Source: Ancistrus triradiatus (Eukaryota; Chordata; Actinopteri; Siluriformes; Loricariidae). Taken from it: DNA of 64,000 nucleotides. Where the stretch lies: positions 124,001 to 188,000 of the forward strand of contig JAJAGP010000085.1 in assembly GCA_025084515.1 (NCBI GenBank), written 5' to 3'. Every line of letters begins with the position of its first letter. The stretch's first letter is position 1. Below, piece by piece: positions 1-13,707 of this stretch. The position numbers and the translations under genes were made by a program. Below the pieces are notes generated by a model. That model was not told the origin of the DNA and did no database searches. It worked only from the letters and a program-made list of their open reading frames with translations.

Positions 1-3000
1 GTAACAAATTTAATCACTGAAGAAAGTCGCTTTTCATTCACTGGCCAAATGAATTCCTCAATAAGAACCAAAAAAAAGAATCCGCCCCAATTTGTGTCAA
101 TATTGTTTAATCCATTGCTCTTATTTAGAATTGCAGTCGTACACAAGTTACTCTTTTCTATAATATCACAGGGTTTTTTCCTCCAAACTTCCAGTTTCAC
201 CTCTCGAACAAACAAAAACGAGCAGATTGTATTATACAAAAAATGCAAACCAATTTTCACACAGTGAATTTGTTTTACAAAGTCATAAAATGGCGTAATA
301 ATGGCTACATCCACATTGGAGTAAGATGGTTCTAAACATTCCTTAATGGAGTATAATCTATAGTTTAAATATAAAACCTTTCCTTGCTGAAATCAAGCCA
401 GTACCTTAATTTAAGAGTCCGCTGTTTTTAAATACAAGACGATTTGGAAGTAATCATAAAAAAGCCAGTAATGTTTTCCCAAAAAAGTTAGGAATAAAAA
501 TTAAAAGCAGACAGTGTTAAGGTTTGTAACGAGTTAATTTCGCCTCTTTCCATATAAATGAATGCTACAGGTCCGTTCAAAACAGACACGATCCGCGTAG
601 AGAAATGAATATCATCCAATAGGAACAGGCTCACAAAGTTCATCATCACTGTGACTTCTCTGCTCCAGAGAAAAAAAAAAACAACATGCATGAAAGCTTA
701 ACGATGTTGGGCCTTTCCAGACGTCGAAGGTCGACAGGATCTCGTCTGTAAAGCGCACGCAATGATCCAGGCGAGATCTGAGCTCAGTGAGATCACTGAT
801 AAGTAAAAATAATAGCAAACAAACCCAAAAAAGCTAGGACACTCGGACAAGTGCCGGTTCACTAATCTTAAATACTTACAGCACATTCCCATATGATCCA
901 TAGGTTATGAGAAAATCCTAGATTTGCAAGATCACTTCATGCAGATGACCTGCGTTAAGCTAAACGTACAGCTCGAGTTTGGCAAAGGTCAGCTGAAGAC
1001 GGCAGTGGAGAACACTGGGCCGGAGGGTTTAGCGATTAAATGTTTTCCCAGCGCAGAAATATCTGGTACAGTCAGGTGACCAATCAAAAGAGAGGATTTG
1101 GTGCTACAGCTACAGGTCGAGTTTTTGTAAGCGCTTGTGGTAGCTGCAGCTAATTTGGTGGTCAGTTTGGTCTTTATATAGTACCAAATCTGGGAGAAAT
1201 GTTCATATTCCTAAGGGTTTCTTCAATCCACTTTCACACTGATGGATAAAATAACAAGATTATTAGTAAGTTAGTCAGTGGAAAGATGGCGATGACTTTT
1301 TCAGTCTCCATATTTCCAGGAACGGCTTTAATGATTTGAATTATGACGAAGTTACGAAGTTTGGTCTTTCCAGAAGACTTCAACAAATCTGGGGGGGGAT
1401 GTTTATATTCCCTAAAATTGCCTTTTTTCTTCTTTCAATACCCCACACTGATGGATAGAAGAAGCTCGGTCAATGGCAGGACATTTTCAGGATCCAGAAT
1501 TCTAAGGCATGGTCCGAAATCTATGTTGGAATCCATTGATCACCTGACCTTCATGTTGCAAGCCCAGCCTGGGAACCTAGGTCCACAGGGACTGATGTTT
1601 CAGAAACCGAGCTGAACAGGTTGGCAAAAGAGGCAGTCAGGACGAAAAGCGTAAGTGTCCTTGGGTTCTGTGAAAGGCGCTATATAAATTAAACTTATTA
1701 TTATTACTATTATAGGCGTAAGACTTGAGTAGCCCCATCTGTTCATGACGTTAACTTTCCGAAGCTGGCTTGACCGTTTTGTTGTGTTTTGAATCGACAC
1801 CTGACCATCTGTTGCTGAGAAAACATTGCAGCAAGTGTGCTTTTGAAAATACAAGTCGTACACCAGCGGATTAAAGCGTCAGATCAACGAGATAACCACA
1901 AACTATTCAAACCGGCCACTTTCTGCCAGGGATTTTTGGGCTAAACTAGAAGTGTCGTCTTGCCACAGGGAGTACGCAATATAATCCCACACATTTGTGG
2001 AATTATTGAATCTCTCATGATGCTACACTGGACATAAAACTCCGTCTCGGACCAAGTCGAGATGTTGGAGCAATTTTAAAGTCACCTAATTTATTTCATC
2101 TAGCTCAATTCAATCCCACACCAACAACTTAACCGATGCAGCAAGGCGACCGATGCTCGGGTGGAGCGGGGTTAATTACCGAGCCCAACACTGCAACGAC
2201 CCGGGTTCACATCTCAAAAAAATAGCACAACAATCCAAGAGGTCGCATTACAAAGCACTGCAAGCAGATACTCATCAAGTACAGGGATTACGAGAAACCC
2301 TTACAAAGCTCCTGTCCCTGCACGTCTATGCGGCTTGAGTCCAATCTTGACGATTGATTGGAAAAGGCTGCGTGCTCTTCTCGAGCAAATAAAGACAAAC
2401 AGACGAGGAAAAAAAAAAAATTAAGACCACGCTAACCAAGTCGTCAGCGATCACGACAGCCAGAGCACAAATCAAAGACGAAAAGTTTACACGTTAAGAG
2501 GTTGCACCCAAAATTGGAGCTTAATATCATAGTCGGTCTCAAGAGACTAGAACAAAACGTCACACGTGAAGAATGTCATCACTATAGGAAGACTTCAGAG
2601 CTTGTCCACCCGCATCTTGATCGGGGGCGTCCTTGTGGTTTAAAGCAGCAGTGGTGACCTCTCTGGTGGACGTGTGGTACTGCGAGTAATACGAACTAAG
2701 TTTCTCCGAATCAGATTTGGTACTATCCAATTCCCCTGTCAATATTCCCTGCCACAGCCGGGCCGGAGAATCATCTGGGACAGTGACTGCGTACAAAGGA
2801 GCACCTGCATTCGTCTACCATAGGGGGCGCTGATGCGGCGATAAGAAGGTGTAGCCTTCCTAAACGTGTTTGTGAAGTAGCACCCAAAAAGTCGAAGAAC
2901 TTTCATTTATAACCAGGACGGTCACATACTGCTGTTTTAAACACTCCGATGAATTTACCGCGTAAAACACACATTATTCTGAAGCGAGCCGATGGGCTTA

Positions 3001-3138
3001 AACATCTCTGCGATCGAAGTGGTCAGTCCAGAACGAGCCTAACTCTGTTGGAGCTCGCTTATTCCACACCTGTCGAACCCGTATCTGCGCGGCAGCTAAC
3101 CCGAATACGTGACGTGACCAGGAAACCCACGTTAAGCA

Positions 3139-3151
3139 ACTTCACAGAAGT
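3139..3151 (-). promoter_or_regulatory. Candidate constitutive decay element (CDE) hairpin
   Basis: Read on the RC3H1 sense strand this is ACTTC-TGT-GAAGT, a perfect 5-bp stem with a TGT triloop. The core fits the published Roquin-binding consensus UUCYRYGAA. It lies about 825 nt past the stop codon, so it belongs to the mRNA only if polyadenylation occurs beyond the signal at 3288. Confidence 0.5.
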
Positions 3152-3755
3152 CAGGGAGAATCGACGAGAATTTCCGTTACAGGCTGCGATCGGTGAGACG
3201 GGAGGAAAAAGCTACATGGAGCTAAGCCGCAGAGCAGTCGCGCCGGCGGACGCCAGGATCCAAAAGCTGTTCTGACCCGATTTTTTTTTTATTTAAAAAA
3301 AAAAGAAGCACACACTCGTAGAAAAACACAGAAGAAAGTGCTTGCTCTTTAAACACGTCTGCAGGCATTCTATAAAACAGAACGCTCGGACTTAGAAACG
3401 CTGAACAGTTCTACAGCCGAAAACCACGCATGAACGGAAATCGTACGATGGACTGCTCGATTTCGAACCCTCGCGTTCGCCGGCGCGGCATGCCCGGCGG
3501 CTGTCAAACCGCGTGGGGAAAGCTACGCTCCATACAAAATGGACTAAATGCTCTCCGTGCTACTCGTTCCTGGTCAGTCAGGTCAAATCCGAGGCCGCGC
3601 ACACGTCGAGCGAATCCTTTTCCTATGTCGCAGGTCTGCCGCCTCCGCTGGGATAGGTGGCGCCCTTTAAAAGTGATGCAGAGGAAGAATAACAGCGCCA
3701 TCCAATGCCCTGGTTTCCAGGCGATGAGAAGTCGTTTAAAACAAAAACAAAAAGC

Positions 3756-3770
3756 TCATTCACAGAACAA
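3756..3770 (-). promoter_or_regulatory. Candidate constitutive decay element (CDE) hairpin
   Basis: On the RC3H1 sense strand this reads TTGTTC-TGT-GAATGA. It is a 6-bp stem with two wobble pairs and the same UUC-UGU-GAA core as the hairpin at 3139-3151. It lies only about 205 nt after the stop codon, so it would be in the mRNA with any likely polyadenylation site. Confidence 0.55.
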
Positions 3771-3865
3771 AAAAAGGAAAGAAAATTCATTATCACGGCA
3801 GATACTGCTCAATTTTTTCCTAGATGAAACAAAGAAGTGTTTGTGCATGCATGTAACAGCATGCA

Positions 3866-3897
<32 letters not shown>

Positions 3898-3975
3898 ACG
3901 TCATGATGTTGCAAACTCTTCAGTGAAAATGACCCGATCTCAAATAGAGCGCTCTGTGTGTGTGTGTGTGTGTCC

Positions 3976-6900
3976 TTAAGAATGAACGACCCCATTCTTC
4001 TGGAGCTCCGAGCCGCTTCCCGCCTGTTCGCCGGAGCAAAGGCTGAGCGCAGACGTCTTATTGGTTAAGGACAGCATGGAGCTCGCGATGCTACTGGCTG
4101 GCACGATGCTGCCATTGGAAACGTCACTGGAAGGACAGACAAGTGTTACAGTCGGAAACATTTACACACAGCACTAAACAGAGAAACACTTCCTGAACTA
4201 CATTTGGCTTGTACTGCTAACTTCATTACGTTATACTTTTTACTACAATCTCCATCTTATTATATGCTGCCCTTCCCTAATAATTCGTCTCCACAAGCTT
4301 CTGCAATGTCACATTTATTTCTGGCCAGACTTGCATTCACTCTTCCCCAAGATCTTGTATTGATCCCAAAGATTCTCACTGGTTCTGGACTCTGTGGTGG
4401 ACAATCCATGTGTGGAAATGATGGCTCATGCTCCCTGAACTGCTCTTTCACAACTTGACCCCATTTCCACCACAGGATACGTCTTTCGACATGGTTGTTT
4501 AACAAATGAGAAGCTCCTCACTGCATCGGCTAGGGTTAAATAATAGGGTTTCTGCAGCTGAAACAATCACCAATGCAGGAATTATGCAATGGGAGACTCT
4601 TTAACTATTTAACTATTGGCTTAGTTAAATCGAGGTGGTGACCTTTTTTTTTTGGCCGGGGCAGTACATTTACTACATTAAAATTTTCTCCATGCTATTT
4701 AATACATTCATATTTTTATTTTATTTATTTAATCTCCATTTCATTCTTTTATATTCCACATTTTATTTATATTCTCCATTTTACTTAGCTATTTTAGTAC
4801 ATTTTGTTATTTATTTACATTTAATATTATACTATATTCTCTGTTGTTTTTAGTTATTACACTTTCTATATTAGTATACTTTATTCTAGTTATCTTCTTT
4901 TATTCTTAGGAATTTAAATTGACTGCATACAATTTAATTCTTACATATATTATCTATGCGGCCCTAGGTGGTTTGACCCCTTTTCGATCCTTTTCAGCCT
5001 TATCCTAGCCTTATTAAGTCTAGATAAATGAGTCGCCAAGGGCCTGCAGAAACACGCAAACAGTGCCCGCTCTCGACCAGCAATTTCCAATCAGTCTATC
5101 AATCAAGACCTGCTGTGTATTTACCCCAGTGCTTTTGGGAGCTCCTCCAGCTGGGCTTTGTGGTCGGCTTGGCCATTTTCGCCGACTTTCAGCTTGTACT
5201 GAACCTCGTGTGCAACCTGGTTCTCCTGCAACGGGAGCGAGAAAGGTTGATGCTCCACGGGAGTGCCCATAAACAACACAAAAATTTAGTAACAGCCCCT
5301 CTGGCAGCATCTGGCAATGTTTCTGAGTAAACGCTGGGTGTAGTATTTGGTAGTTGCGAATGTGTCGCACTGCCATTTAGATCTCACTACATGCAGGGAC
5401 ACCACACATCCCACTGACATAGTCGGCATGGCCTACGCTACGAATGAGCGAGAGGAACGCACCATCGCGATCTCACGGGTCCGCTTGCCGATCTCCCTCT
5501 CGACGTGGTGGAGCTCGAGGCTGAGCTGCTCGCTGGACACGGCGGCCCCTTCAGCCCAATTTGCGCCAGACGCCTGCGAGCTCAGGGCGCTGGCCTCTCG
5601 CTGCAGCAGCGCGGAGTTACTGGCGGCCTGAGCACACGTCCAATCACATTACAGCAGTTCCTCAAGTCATACACAGGCAGTCCCCGATTTGCGCTGCACG
5701 TCATAGCGTAGCCTACGTCAAACATGCTTCAAACACTGAACCCACAGTCGGGGGAAATCATTAACGTAGAGCCTGTTTTATTTAAAGCTGATCTTAACTA
5801 CATTTCCCAGCGCTCGTCGATTCCGCCTCATCTGCGTTTGGCATGCGAGGGCAGGATCGTATCGCCGCCCTGCCCCACTACAGGTGTTGCCCTGGCTTCC
5901 AAACGCCCCAGATCTCGATCTGACCGAGCATCCGTGGAACACGCCGGACACAATTCCCACCAATGGATTCTGGGGTACGGAGTCCATCCCGGGATCTAGC
6001 CTCCCCTCCCTCCCCCTAGCGACCGCTCACTTTCGCGAAACCCAGCACCAGCCGCCGAACTCAATGGCTCCTACGAACCTCCATGCCGCGGATCTGCGTC
6101 TGCTGGCTGATCTGCTGGTTGACCTGCTGTAGCTCCATCTTCAGCTGCTCCCGGTCGGCTGCGGACGCGGGCGGCCTGCAAACGACCGGACGCAAACATA
6201 AGACGCAATAGGCAGACGCACAACCTGTACCGACGGAGGTCTTGAGCTCGTACCGGTCGCCGAAGTGGCCGCAGGGGGTCACGCCGTGGTTCTGAGGGTA
6301 AGACACGCCGCCCCAACCGCCATGGTTCCCGTACGGGTACTCGGCTAAGGGAGGAGCACGACGAAGAGTTAGGGTAACAGGACCAAGCTAGCTCTGTCAG
6401 CTGTGTGTCTGCACCGCGTCCGAACTTTACCCGCCATGGTGACGTGCTTAGAGCCGGACGCCTGCGACGAGGCCATAGCCTGCACGGGACCCGTGGTCTG
6501 GTAGCCCGTCTTGGACGTGCGGGAGATGGCGCCGAAGGGAGACACCGTGGGCAGGGGGCCAAATGGGATGATGGGATCGTCGTCCTTCGCGTCGGCCGAG
6601 CGCCGCCGGCTGTCCAAACTCTTCCCCTCCATGTTCTGCGTCACATTAACAGACGTTGACGACTCAAGGCGACAGCAACTGCTAGGCAAACGTTACCGGA
6701 CGCGGGTTCGTACCTTCATTTCCGCGCCGCCCGGCATGCCGTCTTTCGGCTTGGGATCTTTGGAGCCGATGTACGAGCCGATTGTGTCGCACGACCACGG
6801 CGAGTACTGCCCAGCGTAGTTGGGTTCTCTGGTCCCGAAGGCTTTCGAACCGTCCTCGATGTACTGCAGGAACCAAACAAGGTCAGTCATAAACTCTTTG

Positions 6901-9900
6901 GATAGTTTGTGGGTTAATCACAGGTACAGATGCTAGCAAACCGGCGCCCAATAACACCTACTCCTACAGATTATACACTGCTTCAAGTCGAAAAGGATTT
7001 TCATACACCCATGTGATGCAAATCCTGTTACCTCCTGAGGGTAGTCATTAGGGAAGGCGTGAGAGGGCAGCGTGGGGGACGCGGCGAACGGTGGAGGGGA
7101 GATGACCTTCCTCTCCTCTAGCTGGTTCAGCAGCTCCTTGCGTCTGCGGTGCAGGTAGTCCAGGCTGGGTTGGGAGCGACCATAGGGGTCCTGAAAAACA
7201 AAGAGAGATTGTCATTTGGAAAAAGAGCGCACTAGTTTTCTAAAATTCTCTCAAAAGCGTGAAAAATCGCTCACCCTCATATGGGATCTGATTTGGCCAT
7301 GGTGTGGCGCCGGAGGGTAGTACCCCTCGAGGGCGTATCTCTCCCGGGATGTCGCGTCTGGGTGGTAGAGGGATGCGGGCGCCCCCGGGGCAGGAGGCAC
7401 ATCCAGAGGCACGGGGCTCATTCGCACCAGGTCGTCTCGGGGTGGGCCGAAGGACTGAGGGGGCGGAGGTGGGTGTGGATACGGGGCGTGCCGGCGGGTA
7501 TCGTAGTGGGAGGGGGGTGGGTACGGGTGGGAGCTGACGCCTGAGAAGGGAGGGGGTGGGTACTGGCGTTCGGGGCCATAAGCGGGGTACGGGTCCTGGT
7601 ATGGGGATTCGCCTGGGGGCAAGGGGTTCCGGATGTAGCGGGGCGGCACATATTGGGGCGGCTGGTAGGGGTAGGGGGTACCTGAGGGGCACAAGGCAGG
7701 CATGTTCATTTGGGAATGTATTCTTGGCGACTTTATACCGACTCGAACCAGAGTTGGACTCACCTGTGGAGTACTGGGGATCGTACGGAGCTCCGGAGGG
7801 CACTCTGGCCTCAGGGTAGAAGGACTCAGGCTGCTGGGGGTAGATGGGCGGTGCACTGCGCGGCACTCCTGCCATCTGTTTGGGCGCCGGCAGGTGCTCG
7901 GCCCTCGGGTGAGCAATGGCGTGGGGTGGCAGCGGCAGGCCGACTTTATCCAGCGAATCGGGGGGTGATCCGGGGGCGCTCAGGCTGCCCGGGTCCATCT
8001 TGGGCTTGCGCATGAGCTCGTACGGCGACGGTTCGAGGCCGCGAGCTAAAAGCTGCGGCACCGGCGCCGGACAGGACGCCACGATGCCGTTGGTGAGGGG
8101 CGAAGGCTTCCGAGTCACACCCTCGAGAGTCATGGCGTCTTCGGGAAGCAGACCGGGACCGCACGGCAGCCTCGGGCCGAGCCTCTTGTTCATCTTGCGG
8201 TACCTGCGGACGAAGAAAGGGTTCATACTCGTTGCAGCGGGGACCCATTTCGTTCACGAGGATGCGATACTGACTTGTCGAGCTCCTCCTGCGAGTGGGC
8301 GAAGGTGCAGCTGGCGCCGCGGGGGCAGCCTCCTTTCTGCTTCATGTCGCGGCACATGTACGTCTTGTACTTGCTGTGCTGTGGCGGCTGCTGCTGCTCG
8401 GCGCCCTTCTTGCTGTGGTTCTGGATGAAGTCCACCAGGCCGTGCACCACCGTCTTCACCGCCACCAGGCCCTTCTCCAGCTGCTCCCAGGTCGGAGGCG
8501 GAGCGTCTGCGACCAAATGGCAATGATACCACATATAGGCGGCACTCTAAGAGCCAGGGATGCTGCGAAAGCCTGGATTTCGGCTTTTGTCCAAAAGAGA
8601 TAAAAGACCAAACTAATCTGATCGAGGATACATGCACTTGAGTAAACGGATAATGGGGAAACTCGGGCAATAACCGACTTATTAACTTCAAATGTTACTT
8701 TAAGTTTTCTCCAGCATATACTGCGTTTCAGGGTGCCGTTCCGCTGCGTTTAATTCCAGGGTTCCTAGATCCTGCCAGAAATCACCCACCAGGTCCACGA
8801 AAAAAGTCCAAGACAGACGAGTCGGACCTGGCATCTGTGCGGGGTTATGCTCGCATGCATGCGCAGACTGAGAAAATGGATTGAAATAGCTGGAAATGTA
8901 ATACCTGGGATACATCCAACTATCTTTATCAGACGTCAAACTGCAGAAATAAGACTATGATCGGATTAAGTACATGTATACACCCTGCGTAACAAAGATA
9001 AAGAGGTCACCAAAAACGCTGCTGGCACACTGCATGAGACTTTTCCCCTGCATTTAGTTAGAACGAGAACTTTAACCTACTGCGGCCATCACACGATCAA
9101 TACCTGGACTGGGGTCGATGTTGGCCAGCAGCTCCAGGTGAGGTCTGAGCCGATTCAGGTTGGCCGGGTCGCCTGTTCTCTGCAGCGCTATCGTCAGTTC
9201 CTGGACGCTCTGAGCAAACGACGCAGGTGTCTGCAACTGAGACGACATTATGGGATTAGAAACGAAGCTTCGGGACGGGTGTTCAAGAGCCTGGAACTGA
9301 TTCTACAGCAGCACAGTTCAAATCAATGATTAACTTCTATTGGAATCAAAGCTAACTTCATTCTCCTTCCACTTTCCCTAGTGAGAGTCACAACAGGAGC
9401 AGACCGAGATCCTGGAGGACCTCCAGACGTTCCAAAGCCAACTGGGAGATAACACACGTGGCTGAGGATGAATAATAGGCAGCCTGGTACCAAAATCCCA
9501 TTCCCTTTCTTCAGCCACGGAGGAAAACACCACAGAGGCGATCCGAGAACAAACCTTGTCGATGATGGACTGCATGTGGGACTTGTGCGACTGGTCGCCG
9601 TACAGCAGGGACGACCACTGGTCGGGGGCGATACGCAGCCCCCCCTCCATGGCGATCTGGACAATCTGGGAGTCGTGCTCCCTCCGGAGGGCCTCGTACG
9701 TCCGAAACTCTTCCTTCAGCTGCATGAGGGACGAGTCCTCGTCTCTCTTGGTCACCTGTGGGATTTCGGGCAGAACCGCAGAGATGTTACGCACAGGTAT
9801 ACGAACCCCTTACTGCAGATCATAAGCACCATTACATTTCAACACTGGTTGTTTGAAGGTTTTACATCCAGCACAATGACCATTCAAGGCTTAAACTGAA

Positions 9901-12361
9901 GTAAACACTTGGGCCAAAATATTTATGCACCTCCAGGCTTCTATTTTCATCATTTAGGTTCCATTTGGGAAGATCAAATACAGAAAAAAAATGTCGGTTA
10001 AGCGGCCTTAACTGCCACCTTGACCAAGACCTATTACATTAGAAGACATGGAGTGATTTTACAAGCACAGGCCAGGAAGAAATATAAATATAAAAAATAT
10101 AAAATGAACACAAGGATTCGGTGTATCAAAACGTCGCACCACACATAGTGTAGCATACACTGTAGACCTGTGGGAAACGTTCTATTCATGAAGAAAAAGC
10201 TGGTTCAGATAAACGGAAAGTGGTGCTTACCTTAAAGCAGGAGGCACGATAGAGAAGCTGCACCACATGTCCAATACTGGTTTTGGAGGCCTGTGGGAAC
10301 CTGGGCTCGAGACGCTGCACCACGAAGAGCACCAGAACCTTCCTGGACAGAGGGGAACCGTCCTCCAGAGCCAGCAGCACCAGCTTCAGGGCCTCCTCCT
10401 GCATGGCTGAGGTGGTGAGTGATAAGGCGTTAGGACCAGAAAGTCCAACTTTTCGGTCTCGAACAGCTACGAACACACACTAGTTACGGACTTCGTTAAA
10501 CTTCGCATTATTACCTGGACCGAGAAACTGGCAGCCTCGAGCTCGGACGGCGGCCCACAGGTTGGAGGAGAGCTGCTGGGGGTTTTGGTGCTGCAGGATG
10601 AGCTCCGTGACCGTGCGCTCGCCCAGCGATCGGGCGGCACGCATGGCGCGCACCCGGCCCTCCTCCTCCACCAGCTGGCAGTGCACCAGGGTCACCAGCT
10701 TCCTCTGCATGGGCCTGCTGAGCATGCTCTGTGCCGAGTTAGTCAGCCCCACAGCTGAAACGGACAGAGAAGAGGGCAGGGGCGTTCAACTAATGCCTGA
10801 AACGCCACGCGGGATTGAGAAGACCAGTGATGGACCAAAATAAAAATCGACCCTTAATGCTGTTTTTCGCGGAGTAGAGGAACGCCTCGACCCGTGCGAT
10901 TGGTGACGATTCAGAAAGTGCTTCACGTGTCATAACACAGCGGCTTCTGTGCTTCAGGAAACTAATCGATGTGGATTACTTTCCGTTCCAAAAGTCTTTC
11001 AAATCTGCCCGAGCGACGACAGCGAAGCACCGAACCCAATCTGTGTTCTTTGCTTCACCGTTCGCTCTTCTTTATATTAAAGACAGTACTTGAAAACCAT
11101 TTAAAAGCTTTCAGAGCTCACACTTTCCAAGCCCTTGTTCACCAAGCTCCATTTGATCGCCATCTGCGTTCGCCTCCACTCTCTGGCCTATTTTCCCCTC
11201 TTTGGTCAGTCTTTTGCGCCAAAAAAAGGTCTTCGTTTCTGAAATTTCAGAGCGTTTCTAGTAAGCCCTACACAGATGGGACTAAATCTTACATGGGGAC
11301 ATTTGCTCTTTGTACTCTGGGTATTCCCATCCGGCCACATCTGAATTTTCTCCCTCCTCCCCCAAGACAATCACAGGAAGAATGATCTACTACGTTTTGC
11401 CAAACTAGCTAAAAGTAAAACAAAACAAAAACAAAAGGTTTCTGACCACTGCTGGCTGCCACAGATTTTCTAGCAAGTAAGAAGCCGGAGAAATATTCCA
11501 TCACTCTGAGAAGCACAAAAACTATACGACCAGCATGACATCACTGGCTGATGAAAGGCAACATTTTAAAGGCATTCACAGGTAGAGAGCCTTACTTTAT
11601 ATTATAACGTGCATCATAGAGCGAATACAACCCTCCCAGGAGTGCAGGATTTCTGCTTGATCTCTGCGAGTAAAAATTCCCTCACACATACACACTCCCT
11701 GATAATCTAATCCAACCCGAACAGGGCTTTAGAAACACTAACACACCACCTCCTTTGAAAACTTCCACTGAAATTCATGAGATTGGACAATTATGAAATC
11801 GCACACTGTTCTAAAATTGGAGCCAGGTGTTACCTCTTGCATTGCTGAGCGGTTTGAGATACAGGGCCAGCTCCTCCACGCACTGCCGCGCCTCATCGTA
11901 ATGCTTGGTGTCCTCCGGACTAGTAATGAGCGCCACAGGCTGAGGTTTGGGCACCTGGCGAAGGCAAAACGCAAAGGGAGTCAGCAAGTAAGGCGGACTG
12001 GCACCCCATTCAGGGATCATCTAAGCCCTGTGAACTGCGGGACAGCCTCAGCCGATACAGTTCATCGGACTTCCGGTGCACACTAATGGCGCAATAGCAA
12101 AGAGCCTGCACGCTCCGGACGAGAGCTCACCTGAGCCCCGACGAGCTGCAGCAGGGCCGAGTTGACGGGCAGCTGCTCGATGTCGGTGTTGATGGCCGTC
12201 TGGTCGAAGGGGCAGGCCTTGCGGTGCAGCTTGTTCAGGCACATCTTGCAGACGGTGTGGCCACAGCCGAGGCTGATGGGCCGCCGCACCGTCTCCTCGA
12301 ACGTCTGCGTGCAGATGGGACATAGCAGGAACTCGGTCCATTGCGGAGCTTGGACGGGCAT
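3976..12361 (-). CDS. rc3h1: Roquin-1, RING/CCCH RNA-binding protein (17 coding exons)
   Basis: Roquin binds stem-loops in 3' UTRs and recruits deadenylation/decapping factors in the cytoplasm; it also carries an E3 RING. Coding exons, 5' to 3': 12361-12131, 11954-11834, 10754-10515, 10406-10231, 9755-9555, 9236-9104, 8506-8275, 8203-7764, 7681-7275, 7190-7032, 6863-6714, 6635-6431, 6344-6254, 6175-6079, 5627-5463, 5225-5125, 4126-3976. They sum to 3,300 nt in frame (1,099 aa; mammalian RC3H1 is about 1,130). The RING has Cys14, 17, 33, His35, Cys38, 41, 50 and the family's Asp53. The ROQ region spans exons 2-6. The CCCH finger (C-x8-C-x5-C-x3-H) is near residues 419-438, followed by a Pro/Tyr-rich tail and a C-terminal coiled-coil-like segment. 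'[20 protein letters not shown]' resembles RC3H1 more than RC3H2. The start ATG lies only 3 nt after an acceptor, so an upstream non-coding exon is expected. Which teleost copy (a or b) it is cannot be told. Confidence 0.95.
5884..5950 (+). mobile_element. Tc1/mariner transposase relic in RC3H1 intron
   Basis: The plus strand holds a degraded version of the 'WPPNSPDLNPIEHLW' segment found near the end of Tc1-like transposases (CCAGATCTCGATCTGACCGA and flanks). It sits in the intron between the exons at 6079 and 5627 and is far too short to be active. A better-preserved piece of the same element type is at about 52440-52640. Confidence 0.5.
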
Positions 12362-13598
12362 CGTCTACATGTACGAGCGCGGGTTCCTCAAGGGGGTGCG
12401 CGACCGTGGGAAATTCATCAAACAAATAAATGACAAGTCAAAAGATTCCACTGGAATCAGACGATCTTCTGGACGCCAGAGTTCGTAAACACAGCCCACG
12501 CGTCCCCGCCGCTCACCACACGGTGCGTAACCTGAAACCTGGAACGAGAAAGCAGAGCCGCGGTTCATCAGGGCCGAGAATGGGCGCGCTCTCGTTTGGT
12601 GGCTGAAAATTTCAGTGCATCTCTAGTACCAATAAAATATTTTCACTGAAATTGCACCGATCTGTCTAAACATGGCGCTGCGATAAAATGATCCGAATGT
12701 TCGCTGCTCGTTTAGAAACACATAATCAAACCCCACCTACTGTCCAGACACACTAAAGATGCACCAATCACAGCCTTTCTCTTCCAGTACCATACCTGAA
12801 CCAGGGGTGGGCGATACGGTAAAAATATATCACAATATTTAAATACATTTTCACAACATGTGATATTTATCCCGATGCGTGTGCTCGCTTTTAAGAAGCG
12901 ACAGATTCTTAAAAACTACTGTTCAATTATTATCCCCAGGACTAATTACACTCCTTATAATTAAATTGTTTATACCCCACAGAATCCAACAAGGCTGTAA
13001 CTAAAGCTAAAGGTTACATAAGAAAATGAACACAATAAAGTCTTATTAATACGCTTCTGCATAACGCAACAGCAAAACAGAGTAATTAAATTGACCATAA
13101 TATACTTACAACAACTGAAGGGATTTACTTAATTCTTAAACACACAAACTGAAATGGCTCCAGCTCTTTAGCCCACATGAAATTTGCATTATTATTAAAG
13201 TTCCGGCACTGGGCTTTTATTTAACTTCCTAATTATTACACACGTACTATATACAAGTTATTCTGTTTATAAAATTCAGAGAACGGTTTCGGCTGAATAT
13301 GCATTGATGCAGGTTACAAAATATCGCGAGACGTGCTGAATATCGCTGAAAATTTTGGGTATCGCGATGTTTCTGTTGCAGCCAAAACTAGTTTCTAGAA
13401 CCAAGCCACAAGCTTTGTTTGCAGCTTTAGCACTTAGCTTGCTGGACACACAGCACAAAGATACGGCAATAAAGACAAAACCTCCGCCGTTTCTTTCGTA
13501 CAGCCATCCTTGCGGATGAAAAAAGTGCAAAAACAATCAAATTTCGAACACGAAACCTAGATAAAACAGACTAAAATCTCCGAGCGACGGCTGCCTCC

Positions 13599-13707
13599 TG
13601 ATTTGCACACTAGCGTACTACTTAGTACGTAACATACCAGAGGCGCCGTCACGGCTCGGGCTTTTAGTACGCATACTATTTATGTAGTAGAAAAGTACGC
13701 AAATCGG
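13599..13707. mobile_element. Palindromic MITE-like element
   Basis: The left end (CTGATTTGCACACTAGCGTA) and the reverse complement of the right end (CCGATTTGCGTACTTTTCTA) form imperfect terminal inverted repeats. The interior has repeated GTACG/CGTAC steps. No coding capacity is present. The ends resemble a common teleost palindromic element with 'CAATTCGCATACT' termini; the family name is not assigned. Confidence 0.4.

Larger units (their letters stand above)
1..3975 (-). other. RC3H1 3' UTR and downstream sequence
   Basis: There is no protein-coding exon here that I can support. The stretch lies directly downstream of the RC3H1 stop codon on the minus strand, so at least its right part should be 3' UTR. 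Candidate minus-strand AATAAA signals are seen at 3288-3293, inside an A-rich run, and at 2090-2095; I cannot tell which is used. The stretch also holds GT/AC microsatellites at about 3867-3892 and 3954-3973. The open frames in it are short, show no family resemblance and lack splice-compatible neighbours. Two Roquin-type hairpins are listed separately. Confidence 0.5.

Noticed and set aside
1666..1674. A third TTCTGTGAA
   Set aside because: It lies on the plus strand, so the RC3H1 mRNA would carry its complement (UUCACAGAA), which does not fit the YRY loop. It also shows that the bare 9-mer can occur by chance.
2949..3906. 108- and 158-codon frames on the plus strand
   Set aside because: They are antisense to the RC3H1 3' UTR, end in microsatellite-encoded repeats or low-complexity sequence, and lack any similarity.
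7281..8603. Several plus-strand open frames over 80 codons
   Set aside because: They are antisense shadows of the GC-rich, proline-rich RC3H1 exons on the minus strand, which have splice sites and family similarity.
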